The notes: generated by a model from the letters alone, not told the origin. Positions 1 to 6,963 are shown, numbered from the stretch's first letter. The stretch is 6,963 nucleotides of DNA from a bacterium UBP4_UBA6127 (GCA_002428325.1 DIVR01000003.1:1-6963), one strand, 5' to 3'. Program-made: numbers and translations.

Positions 1-3000
1 GCATTTATGTTGATGACATCCAGGGCTTTCTCATATTGTTGACTAAGGTTAAGGGCCGACTGGCTATCTCTTGCCTGAAAAAGCTGTTTGTTAAAAGCTT
101 CTTTTCTCTGGCGAAGACCCAATATCTTTTTGGTTATCCGCCTTCTTTCATTCAGCTTTTCCAATCGGGCGACTTTTTCTTCCACGGCTTTTAAAGAACC
201 GCCAATCCCTGTTTTCATTTCCTGATATTCGTCCAGGAGGGCAGGCTGATAAACAGGTCTGAAGAAGGAACTTATAATGGCATCAATTTCTTTGGTATTG
301 AAATAAGGACAGTACCCTTTCTGTCTCTTTATATCAGACTCATATTCGCTTCGGATAAGGGATAACTTTTCAGATGTAACTTTCCCATTAAGCGAATACA
401 TACCGCCAAGTAGCAGCCATAATCCGAAATCCAATTCTTTTAAAGACAATCCAATTTTAAGTTTTCCATAAGCCCGGGATAAGTAACGGTAATCATCTGT
501 CCAGACGCCATAATCTCTGGCCTTCTTTTCATCAACAGCCGCCAATTCCGCTTTTTCGCCCAATAAAGCTTCCTGGCGAAGTCTGGCTACAGCTGTTTCT
601 GACCGGACAAAATCTTTTTTCTTGAACCCATCCAGTATTTGCAGGGTAAAATCTCTTTCTAGTTCCATCTCTATTCGCCATTGAGAAACAGTTTCTTCCC
701 CAAGTCCAAGGGACCCATACTGTACATCAGGTTCCAAGGCAAAAAGTTCCTTGATTTTCCTTCTTGAAGAAGGATAACGGAAGGAGAAAGTTCTTCTTCT
801 GGCTCCCGATGTGCCATCTGCCAGAACTAAAGCTGAATCCGGCCGGCCTTTTCGCATCAGGTAAAAGAGTTTAGGCATATTATCTAAAAGATCTAAGAGT
901 CCCGGATCGGGTACTCCTAAATCGATAAAATCAGTACCTTGGATAGCTTCTTCGTAGGTGGGTATCGTCCCTCGACGGTCAGTTACTAATAAGTGGATTC
1001 TGGATCCAATCTTTTCCAGAAGAGCCTTCTTTTTATCAGGCTCCATTTCCTTGATACCGGACCAGTTCTCAATATCCCCACCATACACAGAACAATTTGC
1101 GTCTATCATAGACTGGTTAAGACCCGTTTCCAGAAGGATATTATTGACTTCATCCTTGATATCTTCCAAGCCTGAGCCGGGAACATAATTGAGCAGGTCA
1201 GAACCGGTGCAAGTTCCCACAAAACGGAGGTCCGCAACCGATTTGAATCCCGTAAACATCTTCTTGATAACTTCCCGGCCCTCGGGATCAATATCTTTAA
1301 GAAGATGAGCTTCATGAACTCCTGAAAATATCTCTAATTTTCTGGCTCCGGCACTGAACCGGACATCGGAAATTGGAATTTCAAGACCCTCTTTTACAGC
1401 ACCTTCCTTATAAGAGGCTGTCATCACTCCAATGAGTTTTTCGTCCGGAGCGATAGATGGATTCTTTTCCCTGGCTTTCTGAATCAGGCTGCGGATAAGG
1501 TGGATTTTTCGGTAAGGTCCAACCCGGTTTATCTCTTCCAGGCCCTGAGCTTTTTTATTTATCCAATTGGTCAATTCATAGGTTTCATGGATTTTTTCTT
1601 CATTGGCAGGTGCCATGACCCCTGATTTTTCAAAGAGATTGGAAAGATTGACCATATTAGGCAGATAGAAACATCCCCCATTGGTCTGGAAATAATCCTG
1701 GTATCGTTCAGAGAGAAATTCCTGGACTTTGATTTCCCAATCCATCTGGGTGGCAGAGTCCAGTTTTAACCGAAGTAAATTTCTCAAATCTTCCACCAGC
1801 AAAGGTTGAATTTCTTTAGGAATTCCAAAGGTGGTCAATAAATTGGTGGATGTGGAAGGATCCACAGCAGCCAGAGTTACTGCATATAGAAGAGTAAATT
1901 CCTTAGGGACACAGAATCCTCCATAGGTTTCTCCAGTTGGTAAAACCAGCCGGTCTTCCCTCATGTTCCATTGATCTCGGAAAAATTCAAAATCGCCGAT
2001 TCGCAGGGCATCAATATTAGCACCGGCCGCCAGCGATAAATAAAACACTCCGCCCCGGGTGAAAAAGTTTTCTCCGACCTTCATAAATTCAGCCAGGCGG
2101 GGGGAAGAAACTGCCTGGGGATTTGCATTATAAAGGGCATATAATTCTTTACCACGGACAGAGGCTTCTTTATCTTTTCCTCCCAACCATTTGGGTATTC
2201 CTTGAACCGAATAAACTTCATCAATTCCTAAATCCACGCGGCTGGGCGTATAGAGAAGGTTATATCGTTTACAGGGGCCTGCGGCTTCGTATCGGTACCG
2301 AGGATCGGCTAATTCGGAAGATAATCCTTTTTCAGCAATAATCTCTCTTCGAGCCAGCAAGATGGAATTGGTACGATCCATCTTTCGGTATAATTCTCGG
2401 CTGGTAATTCCCATGGATTTTGCTACTTCAGCGCAAATCTCCGGATAGGATATGACCAGTTTTAACAAGCCCTTTTCTGTATCAGACTTATCCTGGGGAT
2501 TCAGATTCTCATCATTCAACAGATTGAGTAAAGTGCCTTCCAATTCCTGTTTTTTGACAATATCCTTCGTGGCTGCAGCAATGATGGAAGAATATTTCTT
2601 GACTTTAGCTTTAACATCTCCCTCCAGTTTATGATGACGGATGATGTTGTATAAAGCCATGGATTCTTCCAGCCAGTTTTCAACATTGACTTCTGTCTCT
2701 CCAGGCCCCAGGGTGGTTAATACATGAGCACAGGGCAGGGGTCTTCTTTTTTTGCATACAAAAGGTAAATAGGCAGCTTTTTTGACTTCCAGATTATGGT
2801 CTTTGACCAGAGCGGCCATTTTTTTTAAGGTGGCTGACTTAATCGGCTGGTTAAAAAAGGGTTTTACAAGATTATGGGCGCTTGGGTTTTTGCTAAAAAC
2901 TATTTTAAGAGAGTCCAGCCGATTGAAACCTGATTCCTGCTGGATAGCAATTGCCTCCGCCAGGTTCCATGCGGATTCTCCCATGAGGGCTGCAAAATTT

Positions 3001-4640
3001 GCGATAGCTTCCTCTAATTTATTTTTCTTAATCAGTTCACAGTTTCTTTGATGAGTCTGGTTATCATGACTCAGACCGACACTGTTCAGGATAAGTTCAC
3101 GCGCTAATTCAATTTCTTCCAATCGCATGACCTCTTCAATATTATCGGCCCAATCATCGGCATGACGGCGGTACATTTCTTCCAGGGAAGCCCGTTGAAC
3201 AGCCGCTGTTATTTTATAGCCGCCTTTATCTTTTGGAGTAATCTGGTAGGAAGCATAAGCGGGAAGAGCTTCAATCCAGTCATCGCATTTTTGTAACCAG
3301 GTATTCAAATGAGGGGTAATATAAGAATGGTGTCCGGACTCTCTGATTAACTCATGAATCTCATCATCCTCACCAAAGAACGGGTCTTTTTTTTCATTAA
3401 ATATACCTATATTAATTGCCCCGGTATTGGTGATTCGCTGGAAAAAGACCAGAAAAGCAGGGTCTTTTATGGGTGAGCCGGCAATCTCTTTTTCCAAAGC
3501 AGCCAATCGGGCTCTGATATTCATAGTCCTTGTATGGATAGCATCCAGTTTTACGGAAAGGCTTTTCCAATCATGGTTTAAAGTCTTCTCAGTATTCTGG
3601 GTGGCCTCTTTTTCAAATTTCAAAAGGGACTTCCTGAATCGGATCAAAACACCCTGGATTTCAGCTTTAGAAATAAACTCTTTTCCCAGCAGGTTTTGTA
3701 GGAATTGGTTGTCTGACCCCAGATATTTCAGGAGGTTAAACGTAGCATCTTTTGATTCTATTTCCCTGGAGAGGGCCTGAATTGGTTTTCTGATGAACTG
3801 AGAAGGAATGAGTTTTGCTGAACCCATCAACATCCCATCAATGTAGAATGCTCGGGAGAATCTTCCGCAGACCAGTCGGATGTCTTTTTCTCTGCACCAA
3901 TCAGATACTCTGAACGCATTCTCCTGGTCAATTGAATGATCAAACGAATCATTTATATCTTTTTGAATGGCAGTTCGAAGTGAGGCTAAATCATTATACT
4001 GAACAATATCATTTCTTACATTGGATGAATTGTAGGGAATCTGAACCAGGTTCCTGATTCGAAGCCATGAAACCAGCCTTATTTTCTCTTTCTCAGTCTG
4101 GTTCTGGCCTTCTTTCAGGAATGAAGCCATAAAATTCCCAGGATCCACATCGGATTGTTGAAGCTTCTTAACCAGGTTTCCCTGGCTGGTTTCATCAAGT
4201 CTCTCGAAGTAATTCAGTCCAGCCAGAAGGGTGGCTTTCTCATCCATTCCGGAAGACTGGCATAGGCATAAAAACAGGTCATACTGGAACAAGTCTTCCC
4301 GTTCAATCATATCAATATTGACAGTAAAGGTTTGATCGTAATTTGAAATGTATTGGATACCTTTGAACAATTCAAGGGTATGAGGAGCAGAAGATATATT
4401 CAAGGATTTCAAAAGGCCCTTTTGAAGAAGGATAAGGACAGCTTTTTTGATCTGTTCAATCGATGATTGAACAGAGCTTTTTTGAAAGGAAGAATCCTTA
4501 ATAGAGAGGGCGTTAACTGATACGCCAACAGGCCGTTTTACCTGAATCGACATCTTGGCGGAGGCAATGATATGTCCTTCAGATTTTTCAGCCACATCGA
4601 AAGGTAAATGGTTTGCCTGAGAGGAAGTTATTTTAATCAT
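1..4640 (-). CDS. Giant uncharacterised cytosolic protein, C-terminus beyond the window
   Basis: I do not recognise this protein. Reading leftward from the ATG at 4640, the frame stays open for 1546 codons to the window edge, with no stop or frameshift, so the gene is intact here but its 3' end is missing. The N-terminus (MIKITSSQANHLPF) is not a signal peptide and no clear membrane segment is visible. The only hydrophobic patch is short, near residues 1404-1415. Visible regions are a long charged helical stretch at about 330-390, a helix-turn-helix-like segment at about 733-755, a Gly/aromatic-rich middle (RGGVFYLSLAAGANID, then GGFCVPKEF at 907-915, NGGCFYLPN around C990), a basic patch GARRRT at 1279-1284, and a charged coiled-coil-like stretch from about 1483 to the edge. 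Cysteines are few and scattered; C629-x7-C637-x-H639 is the only cluster and is not a clear zinc site. The start is supported by AAGG nine bases upstream. It lies 15 bp after the TIM-barrel gene, probably in one operon. The frame is certain; the function is unknown. Confidence 0.93.
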   Translation of the reverse strand, partial: MIKITSSQANHLPFDVAEKSEGHIIASAKMSIQVKRPVGVSVNALSIKDSSFQKSSVQSSIEQIKKAVLILLQKGLLKSLNISSAPHTLELFKGIQYISNYDQTFTVNIDMIEREDLFQYDLFLCLCQSSGMDEKATLLAGLNYFERLDETSQGNLVKKLQQSDVDPGNFMASFLKEGQNQTEKEKIRLVSWLRIRNLVQIPYNSSNVRNDIVQYNDLASLRTAIQKDINDSFDHSIDQENAFRVSDWCREKDIRLVCGRFSRAFYIDGMLMGSAKLIPSQFIRKPIQALSREIESKDATFNLLKYLGSDNQFLQNLLGKEFISKAEIQGVLIRFRKSLLKFEKEATQNTEKTLNHDWKSLSVKLDAIHTRTMNIRARLAALEKEIAGSPIKDPAFLVFFQRITNTGAINIGIFNEKKDPFFGEDDEIHELIRESGHHSYITPHLNTWLQKCDDWIEALPAYASYQITPKDKGGYKITAAVQRASLEEMYRRHADDWADNIEEVMRLEEIELARELILNSVGLSHDNQTHQRNCELIKKNKLEEAIANFAALMGESAWNLAEAIAIQQESGFNRLDSLKIVFSKNPSAHNLVKPFFNQPIKSATLKKMAALVKDHNLEVKKAAYLPFVCKKRRPLPCAHVLTTLGPGETEVNVENWLEESMALYNIIRHHKLEGDVKAKVKKYSSIIAAATKDIVKKQELEGTLLNLLNDENLNPQDKSDTEKGLLKLVISYPEICAEVAKSMGITSRELYRKMDRTNSILLARREIIAEKGLSSELADPRYRYEAAGPCKRYNLLYTPSRVDLGIDEVYSVQGIPKWLGGKDKEASVRGKELYALYNANPQAVSSPRLAEFMKVGENFFTRGGVFYLSLAAGANIDALRIGDFEFFRDQWNMREDRLVLPTGETYGGFCVPKEFTLLYAVTLAAVDPSTSTNLLTTFGIPKEIQPLLVEDLRNLLRLKLDSATQMDWEIKVQEFLSERYQDYFQTNGGCFYLPNMVNLSNLFEKSGVMAPANEEKIHETYELTNWINKKAQGLEEINRVGPYRKIHLIRSLIQKAREKNPSIAPDEKLIGVMTASYKEGAVKEGLEIPISDVRFSAGARKLEIFSGVHEAHLLKDIDPEGREVIKKMFTGFKSVADLRFVGTCTGSDLLNYVPGSGLEDIKDEVNNILLETGLNQSMIDANCSVYGGDIENWSGIKEMEPDKKKALLEKIGSRIHLLVTDRRGTIPTYEEAIQGTDFIDLGVPDPGLLDLLDNMPKLFYLMRKGRPDSALVLADGTSGARRRTFSFRYPSSRRKIKELFALEPDVQYGSLGLGEETVSQWRIEMELERDFTLQILDGFKKKDFVRSETAVARLRQEALLGEKAELAAVDEKKARDYGVWTDDYRYLSRAYGKLKIGLSLKELDFGLWLLLGGMYSLNGKVTSEKLSLIRSEYESDIKRQKGYCPYFNTKEIDAIISSFFRPVYQPALLDEYQEMKTGIGGSLKAVEEKVARLEKLNERRRITKKILGLRQRKEAFNKQLFQARDSQSALNLSQQYEKALDVININ
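4440..4485. repeat. Perfect hairpin flanked by an 11-bp direct repeat inside the giant gene
   Basis: TCTGTTCAATC (4451-4461) and its exact reverse complement (4465-4475) flank a 3-base loop, GAT. The direct repeat AGCTTTTTTGA occurs at 4440-4450 and 4475-4485 on either side, with a 35-bp period. Read on the plus strand the second copy places six T residues (4478-4483) two bases after the stem, like an intrinsic terminator. On the minus (coding) strand the hairpin is followed by A residues and would not terminate. The segment encodes residues about 52-67 of the giant protein (QKSSVQSSIEQIKKA). The arrangement is certain; any function is not. Confidence 0.7.
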
Positions 4641-4649
4641 TTGAACGAA

Positions 4650-4653
4650 CCTT
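4650..4653 (-). promoter_or_regulatory. Ribosome binding site of the giant gene
   Basis: AAGG on the minus strand, preceded by further A residues, lies nine bases before ATG 4640 inside the 15-bp gap after the TIM-barrel stop codon (4658-4656). The short gap leaves no room for a separate promoter or terminator and supports co-transcription. Confidence 0.6.
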
Positions 4654-4655
4654 TT

Positions 4656-5474
4656 TTATTCAATCTCGGTGATAATATTTTTGATGGCATGAATGGCGTT
4701 TCGGACTCCTTCAATTCCACTGAAACCTCCCTTGCAGTCGCCTGCTTTTAAATGGGGTTCCATGGATAAAAATCCATCGTAGCCAGAGGTTTTCAACTCT
4801 TTTAATAAAGGAAGATATTGGACATCTCCCCTTCCAGGCTCTGTAAAATGGCTTTCACCAATACGGATGTCTTTTATATGAACATAGTCGATTCTATCCA
4901 GTGTCTGATTGAAAAATTCAGGATAAACCGGTTTCTTGAAAAAATAAAGATAATTCCCTGGATCGAATAAAAACCCTAATGAGCTAGACTTGATAGAATC
5001 CATTACATCCATAATCTGTTCGGAAGTGCCACCATATAGTGTTTGGTCTTCATTTTCCAATAATAATTTAATCTGATGCTTTTCTGCTTCCTTAACCTGG
5101 GATTCTATCCGTTTCATGATTTCATTTCGGTTATCGGGAGTAGCCAGGGGGGTATTATAAAAACCGAAAATGCGAATTCGATCGGTTTCAAAAAAATTAG
5201 CTATCTCGATAGCTTTTAAAAATCGTTGGAAATGGGCCGGATAATCTTCATCAAGTTTTATCTTTCCAATAGGGGAAGAGATGGCCGATACTTTCATTCT
5301 CCGGTTGCGAATAGACTGTTTTACTTCCTGAAGGGCTTCAGGTGATAAATCCAATATGTTTTTCTTCTGGATACTACGCACCTCGATGTACTCAATCCCT
5401 TCGGATTCTAATAAATCTAACTGTTCACTAAGCTGTGGGGATATTTCATCACTAATGGTACTGATTTTGAACAT
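4656..5474 (-). CDS. Sugar phosphate isomerase/epimerase (xylose isomerase-like TIM barrel)
   Basis: This is a complete 272-residue cytosolic protein of the AP_endonuc_2 / xylose isomerase-like TIM-barrel superfamily, of normal family length. It opens with MFKISTISDEISPQ and an amphipathic helix leading to GIEYIEVRS, the usual first two barrel strands. The expected metal and catalytic ligands are present in order: E140 in LLLENE, D171 in FDPGN, H199 in VHIKD and E239 in SMEPH. Their spacing resembles that of D-tagatose 3-epimerase-type enzymes, where two Glu residues exchange protons on a metal-bound keto-sugar. PGRGD at 213-217 is the common loop before the last strands. These features predict a divalent-metal-dependent isomerase or epimerase acting on a sugar or polyol; the substrate cannot be read from sequence. 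The ATG at 5474 is chosen because GAGG lies nine bases upstream. A TTG in frame at 5489 overlaps that Shine-Dalgarno and is unlikely to be used. It is the first gene of a leftward operon with the giant gene 15 bp downstream. Confidence 0.93.
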   Translation of the reverse strand: MFKISTISDEISPQLSEQLDLLESEGIEYIEVRSIQKKNILDLSPEALQEVKQSIRNRRMKVSAISSPIGKIKLDEDYPAHFQRFLKAIEIANFFETDRIRIFGFYNTPLATPDNRNEIMKRIESQVKEAEKHQIKLLLENEDQTLYGGTSEQIMDVMDSIKSSSLGFLFDPGNYLYFFKKPVYPEFFNQTLDRIDYVHIKDIRIGESHFTEPGRGDVQYLPLLKELKTSGYDGFLSMEPHLKAGDCKGGFSGIEGVRNAIHAIKNIITEIE

Positions 5475-5483
5475 AAAGCCTAA

Positions 5484-5487
5484 CCTC
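5484..5487 (-). promoter_or_regulatory. Ribosome binding site of the TIM-barrel gene (decides the start)
   Basis: GAGG on the minus strand lies nine bases before ATG 5474. It overlaps the in-frame TTG at 5489-5487, so the longer 277-residue reading would begin inside its own Shine-Dalgarno. The ATG is therefore the better start. Confidence 0.75.
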
Positions 5488-5566
5488 AATATATTAAATA
5501 GATAAAAGCGAATAATAATTTAAATATAAAAAATTAAAACGATATATATAAACTATTAACTATAAT

Positions 5567-5575
5567 ATTATAGCA
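5567..5575 (-). promoter_or_regulatory. Extended -10 promoter candidate, leftward
   Basis: The minus strand reads TGC-TATAAT, a perfect -10 hexamer with the TGn extension, ending at 5567. No good -35 lies 16-18 bases upstream, which is normal for extended -10 promoters. The start point would be near 5560, with a leader of about 85 bases. It could act as a second, downstream promoter of the TIM-barrel operon. The hexamer is half of the palindrome at 5560-5573. Confidence 0.45.
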
Positions 5576-5605
5576 TATACCATCCTAAAATCATCTTATA
5601 ATTGT

Positions 5606-5634
5606 CTTATATAGAGAGCCATTCAAAATATCAA
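5606..5634 (-). promoter_or_regulatory. Sigma70-type promoter for the TIM-barrel/giant-gene operon
   Basis: On the minus strand TTGATA (5634-5629) is followed after exactly 17 bases by TATAAG (5611-5606). Each hexamer matches the consensus at five of six positions. Transcription would start near 5599 and leave a leader of about 125 bases before the ATG at 5474. This is the best -35/-10 pair in the intergenic region, but in so AT-rich a stretch chance matches are common. Confidence 0.55.
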
Positions 5635-5687
5635 TAGAAAAACATTAAATATTAAAGGTCACTCCAAAGCATTTACATAGAAAAGTG

Positions 5688-5716
5688 TTGCAAAAAAAGG
5701 TCGTGATGAGTATCTT
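5688..5716 (+). promoter_or_regulatory. Sigma70-type promoter candidate for the diguanylate cyclase gene
   Basis: TTGCAA (5688-5693) is followed after 17 bases by TATCTT (5711-5716). Each hexamer matches the consensus at four of six positions and the spacing is ideal. The predicted start near 5723 would give a leader of about 60 bases before TTG 5783. It competes with the perfect TATAAT at 5737. Confidence 0.4.
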
Positions 5717-5742
5717 TAGTTAACAATATATAAATATATAAT
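5715..5742 (+). promoter_or_regulatory. Alternative promoter for the cyclase gene with perfect TATAAT
   Basis: A consensus TATAAT lies at 5737-5742, with a weak -35 (TTTAGT, 5715-5720) 16 bases upstream. A better hexamer, TTAACA at 5720-5725, is only 11 bases away and too close to serve. Transcription would start near 5749, about 34 bases before the TTG start. It could be the main promoter or an AT-rich chance match. Confidence 0.35.
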
Positions 5743-5773
5743 GAAACAAAAAACAGAATATTGAGCCAAAACT

Positions 5774-5777
5774 GGAG
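5774..5777 (+). promoter_or_regulatory. Ribosome binding site of the cyclase gene (decides a TTG start)
   Basis: GGAG ends five bases before TTG 5783. It supports this non-ATG start, since the frame is closed by TGA at 5762-5764 and the first in-frame ATG (5936) would delete most of the first two membrane segments. Confidence 0.7.
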
Positions 5778-5782
5778 TTCAT

Positions 5783-6963
5783 TTGGATACTAATGATTCA
5801 AAATATTGGATAATCTGTATTGTATATTTAACAATTCTTGCATTAGCTTACCCTTTTTTCTACCAATATTCTACACATATCGGGATATTTATCTATTTCC
5901 AACTATATGTTTTTCCAGTCTATATAGCGACTGCAATGAAAAACAAATGGGGAGGATATATCGCCGGGGTCATAAGTCTGGTGTTGATGATGAGCTTACT
6001 TGAGGGAGTAATCCCCCGGATGTCCTATACATCATTTAAGGGTAAGGAAGAAAGTCAGGTTATCATCCCCGTGGTTCTACAAGTCCTTATGGTGGGCTGG
6101 GTCATTTATCGTAACAATAAGAATCTCAGCAAAATACAGTCCCGATTGACCGAGGCTATCAATGAAAACACCCTTATGGAGCAGCAACATTTTTCCAGCC
6201 AGAACCTGGTGCAAGACCTTCGGAAGGAAAATCTGCATTATTTATCCCATTTGATTAATTTGACTGAATATCTCCGGCAGTTAAATCAAGATGTGACCTT
6301 TAACGGGGTGGTAAAAAATGCAGGGAAGATCATAAATGAGCAGGTTATGCCATTTTATCAGGCAATTTTCAAAGTAACTCATTATGAATCGGTTTTGAAA
6401 CTGGCCTGGGATGAAGGGCAATCTCGATATTCAACGGTAGAAGACTCGGTCCTGTGGGGTGAGGGGCTTATTGGTAAGGCTGCTGAACAAAGACAGATGA
6501 TGGTCCATTCTACTGAAGCTAATCGAAAAGATATAAACCATGAAGAAAAGGATGATATCTGTGTCGCTTATCCATTATTGTTCCAAAAAAAAATAATGGG
6601 TATTCTATACCTGCAACTGGAAAATACTAAATTTGAACATAATAAAGTTATGCTAGATACCTTTGCTACTTTCATTGGGATGGCATTACATTCATCTGAA
6701 TTGATGGAACTGAAACAGCAGGAAGCCATTACGGATGGATTAACGCAGTTGTTAAACCATGCCAACTATGAACAACGATTGAAAGAGACCTTTGCCAGCG
6801 CGAAACGATATCAACGTCCACTCAGCTTACTGTTGATGGATATCGACCATTTCAAACATTATAATGATACTAATGGCCACCAGCAGGGAGATGTCGTTTT
6901 GATGGATGTATCCAAGCTGTTAAAAGCCAATACCCGCGCATCGGATATTGTCGCCCGATATGG
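5783..6963 (+). CDS. Membrane-anchored GAF-GGDEF diguanylate cyclase, C-terminus beyond the window
   Basis: The predicted role is to make cyclic di-GMP from two GTP at the inner face of the membrane. The frame is open from TTG 5783 to the window end, giving 393 complete codons. Membrane segments are visible at about residues 8-28, 33-52, 56-77 and 93-109. A charged helical linker follows (about 111-168), then a GAF-like domain (about 168-306, with GEGLIGKA at 226-233). The GGDEF domain starts near 315 with DGLTQLLN. DIDHFKHYNDTNGHQQGD (353-370) holds the metal-binding D353 and the guanine contacts N361 and D370. R385-A-S-D388 matches the product-inhibition I-site. These spacings equal those of PleD (D327, N335, D344, R359/D362), which places GG(D/E)EF at 394-398, just outside the window. 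The start is TTG, with GGAG five bases upstream, an in-frame stop at 5762-5764, and no in-frame ATG before residue 52. It is divergent from the TIM-barrel operon. The GAF ligand is unknown. Activity depends on the unseen signature motif. Confidence 0.93.
   Translation, partial: MDTNDSKYWIICIVYLTILALAYPFFYQYSTHIGIFIYFQLYVFPVYIATAMKNKWGGYIAGVISLVLMMSLLEGVIPRMSYTSFKGKEESQVIIPVVLQVLMVGWVIYRNNKNLSKIQSRLTEAINENTLMEQQHFSSQNLVQDLRKENLHYLSHLINLTEYLRQLNQDVTFNGVVKNAGKIINEQVMPFYQAIFKVTHYESVLKLAWDEGQSRYSTVEDSVLWGEGLIGKAAEQRQMMVHSTEANRKDINHEEKDDICVAYPLLFQKKIMGILYLQLENTKFEHNKVMLDTFATFIGMALHSSELMELKQQEAITDGLTQLLNHANYEQRLKETFASAKRYQRPLSLLLMDIDHFKHYNDTNGHQQGDVVLMDVSKLLKANTRASDIVARY

Larger units (their letters stand above)
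5475..5782. other. Divergent AT-rich intergenic region
   Basis: These 308 bases separate the leftward operon from the rightward cyclase gene. Direct count gives 71 G or C, about 23%, far below the flanking genes. No open frame, RNA gene or strong hairpin was seen. The region contains promoter candidates on both strands (listed separately) and a perfect 14-bp palindrome, CTATAATATTATAG, at 5560-5573 that presents TATAAT on both strands. A-tracts and TATA runs near 5491-5550 and 5721-5742 suggest a flexible or curved promoter region. No recognisable operator for a known regulator was found. Confidence 0.85.

Noticed and set aside
1106..1315. Minus-strand open frame of 69 codons
   Set aside because: It is an out-of-frame reading inside the giant gene on the same strand.
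2782..3051. Plus-strand open frame of 89 codons
   Set aside because: It is an antisense shadow of the giant gene with no start signal or family resemblance. The shorter plus-strand frames at 958, 993, 2123 and 2452 are rejected for the same reason.
3427..3780. Plus-strand open frame of 117 codons
   Set aside because: It lies antisense to the giant gene, whose frame is continuous and has normal protein composition. No Shine-Dalgarno or recognisable protein supports it.
4451..4483. Functional transcription terminator for the giant operon
   Set aside because: The T-run follows the stem only on the plus strand, opposite to the operon, and the structure is inside an intact coding frame. It is reported as a repeat instead.
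5475..5489. TTG start at 5489 giving a 277-residue TIM-barrel protein
   Set aside because: The TTG overlaps the GAGG that is ideally spaced for ATG 5474, and family proteins typically begin close to the first barrel strand (MFKIS).
5806..6003. Plus-strand open frame of 65 codons starting near the cyclase start
   Set aside because: It overlaps the N-terminal membrane segments of the cyclase in another frame. The cyclase frame is continuous into GAF and GGDEF, so this is a shadow.
6568..6765. Minus-strand open frame of 65 codons
   Set aside because: It is antisense to the GAF/GGDEF region of the cyclase gene with no supporting features.

Overview
The window holds three protein-coding genes and one AT-rich divergent intergenic region. 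It has no rRNA, tRNA, CRISPR array or insertion sequence that I can see. Two genes run off the window edges, so only one gene is complete. The two large genes are recognised because their frames stay open to the window ends.

Left two thirds (1-4640, minus strand): one uninterrupted reading frame of 1546 codons with a start but no stop inside the window. It encodes a very large, apparently cytosolic protein with no signal peptide, no convincing membrane span and no family I recognise. Immediately upstream on the same strand (4656-5474), 15 bp away, is a complete 272-residue TIM-barrel protein of the sugar phosphate isomerase/epimerase (xylose isomerase-like, AP_endonuc_2) superfamily with its four metal ligands. 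The two genes almost certainly form an operon read leftward.

Middle (5475-5782): a 308 bp intergenic region of about 23% G+C by direct count. It carries sigma70-type promoter candidates in both directions, including a TTGATA-17 bp-TATAAG promoter and an extended -10 (TGC-TATAAT) for the leftward operon.

Right (5783-6963, plus strand): a membrane-bound diguanylate cyclase with about four N-terminal membrane segments, a helical linker, a GAF-like domain and the first part of a GGDEF domain. The window ends on the codon that should begin the GG(D/E)EF signature.

The organism is a bacterium with -35/-10 promoters, Shine-Dalgarno sites, moderate G+C in genes and very AT-rich spacers. The style is compatible with a spirochaete, a Firmicute-like anaerobe or a candidate phylum, but I cannot place it. 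The operon suggests carbohydrate metabolism only through the TIM-barrel gene. The divergent cyclase may share regulation with it, but nothing in the sequence proves a functional link. The most novel object is the giant unrecognised protein.
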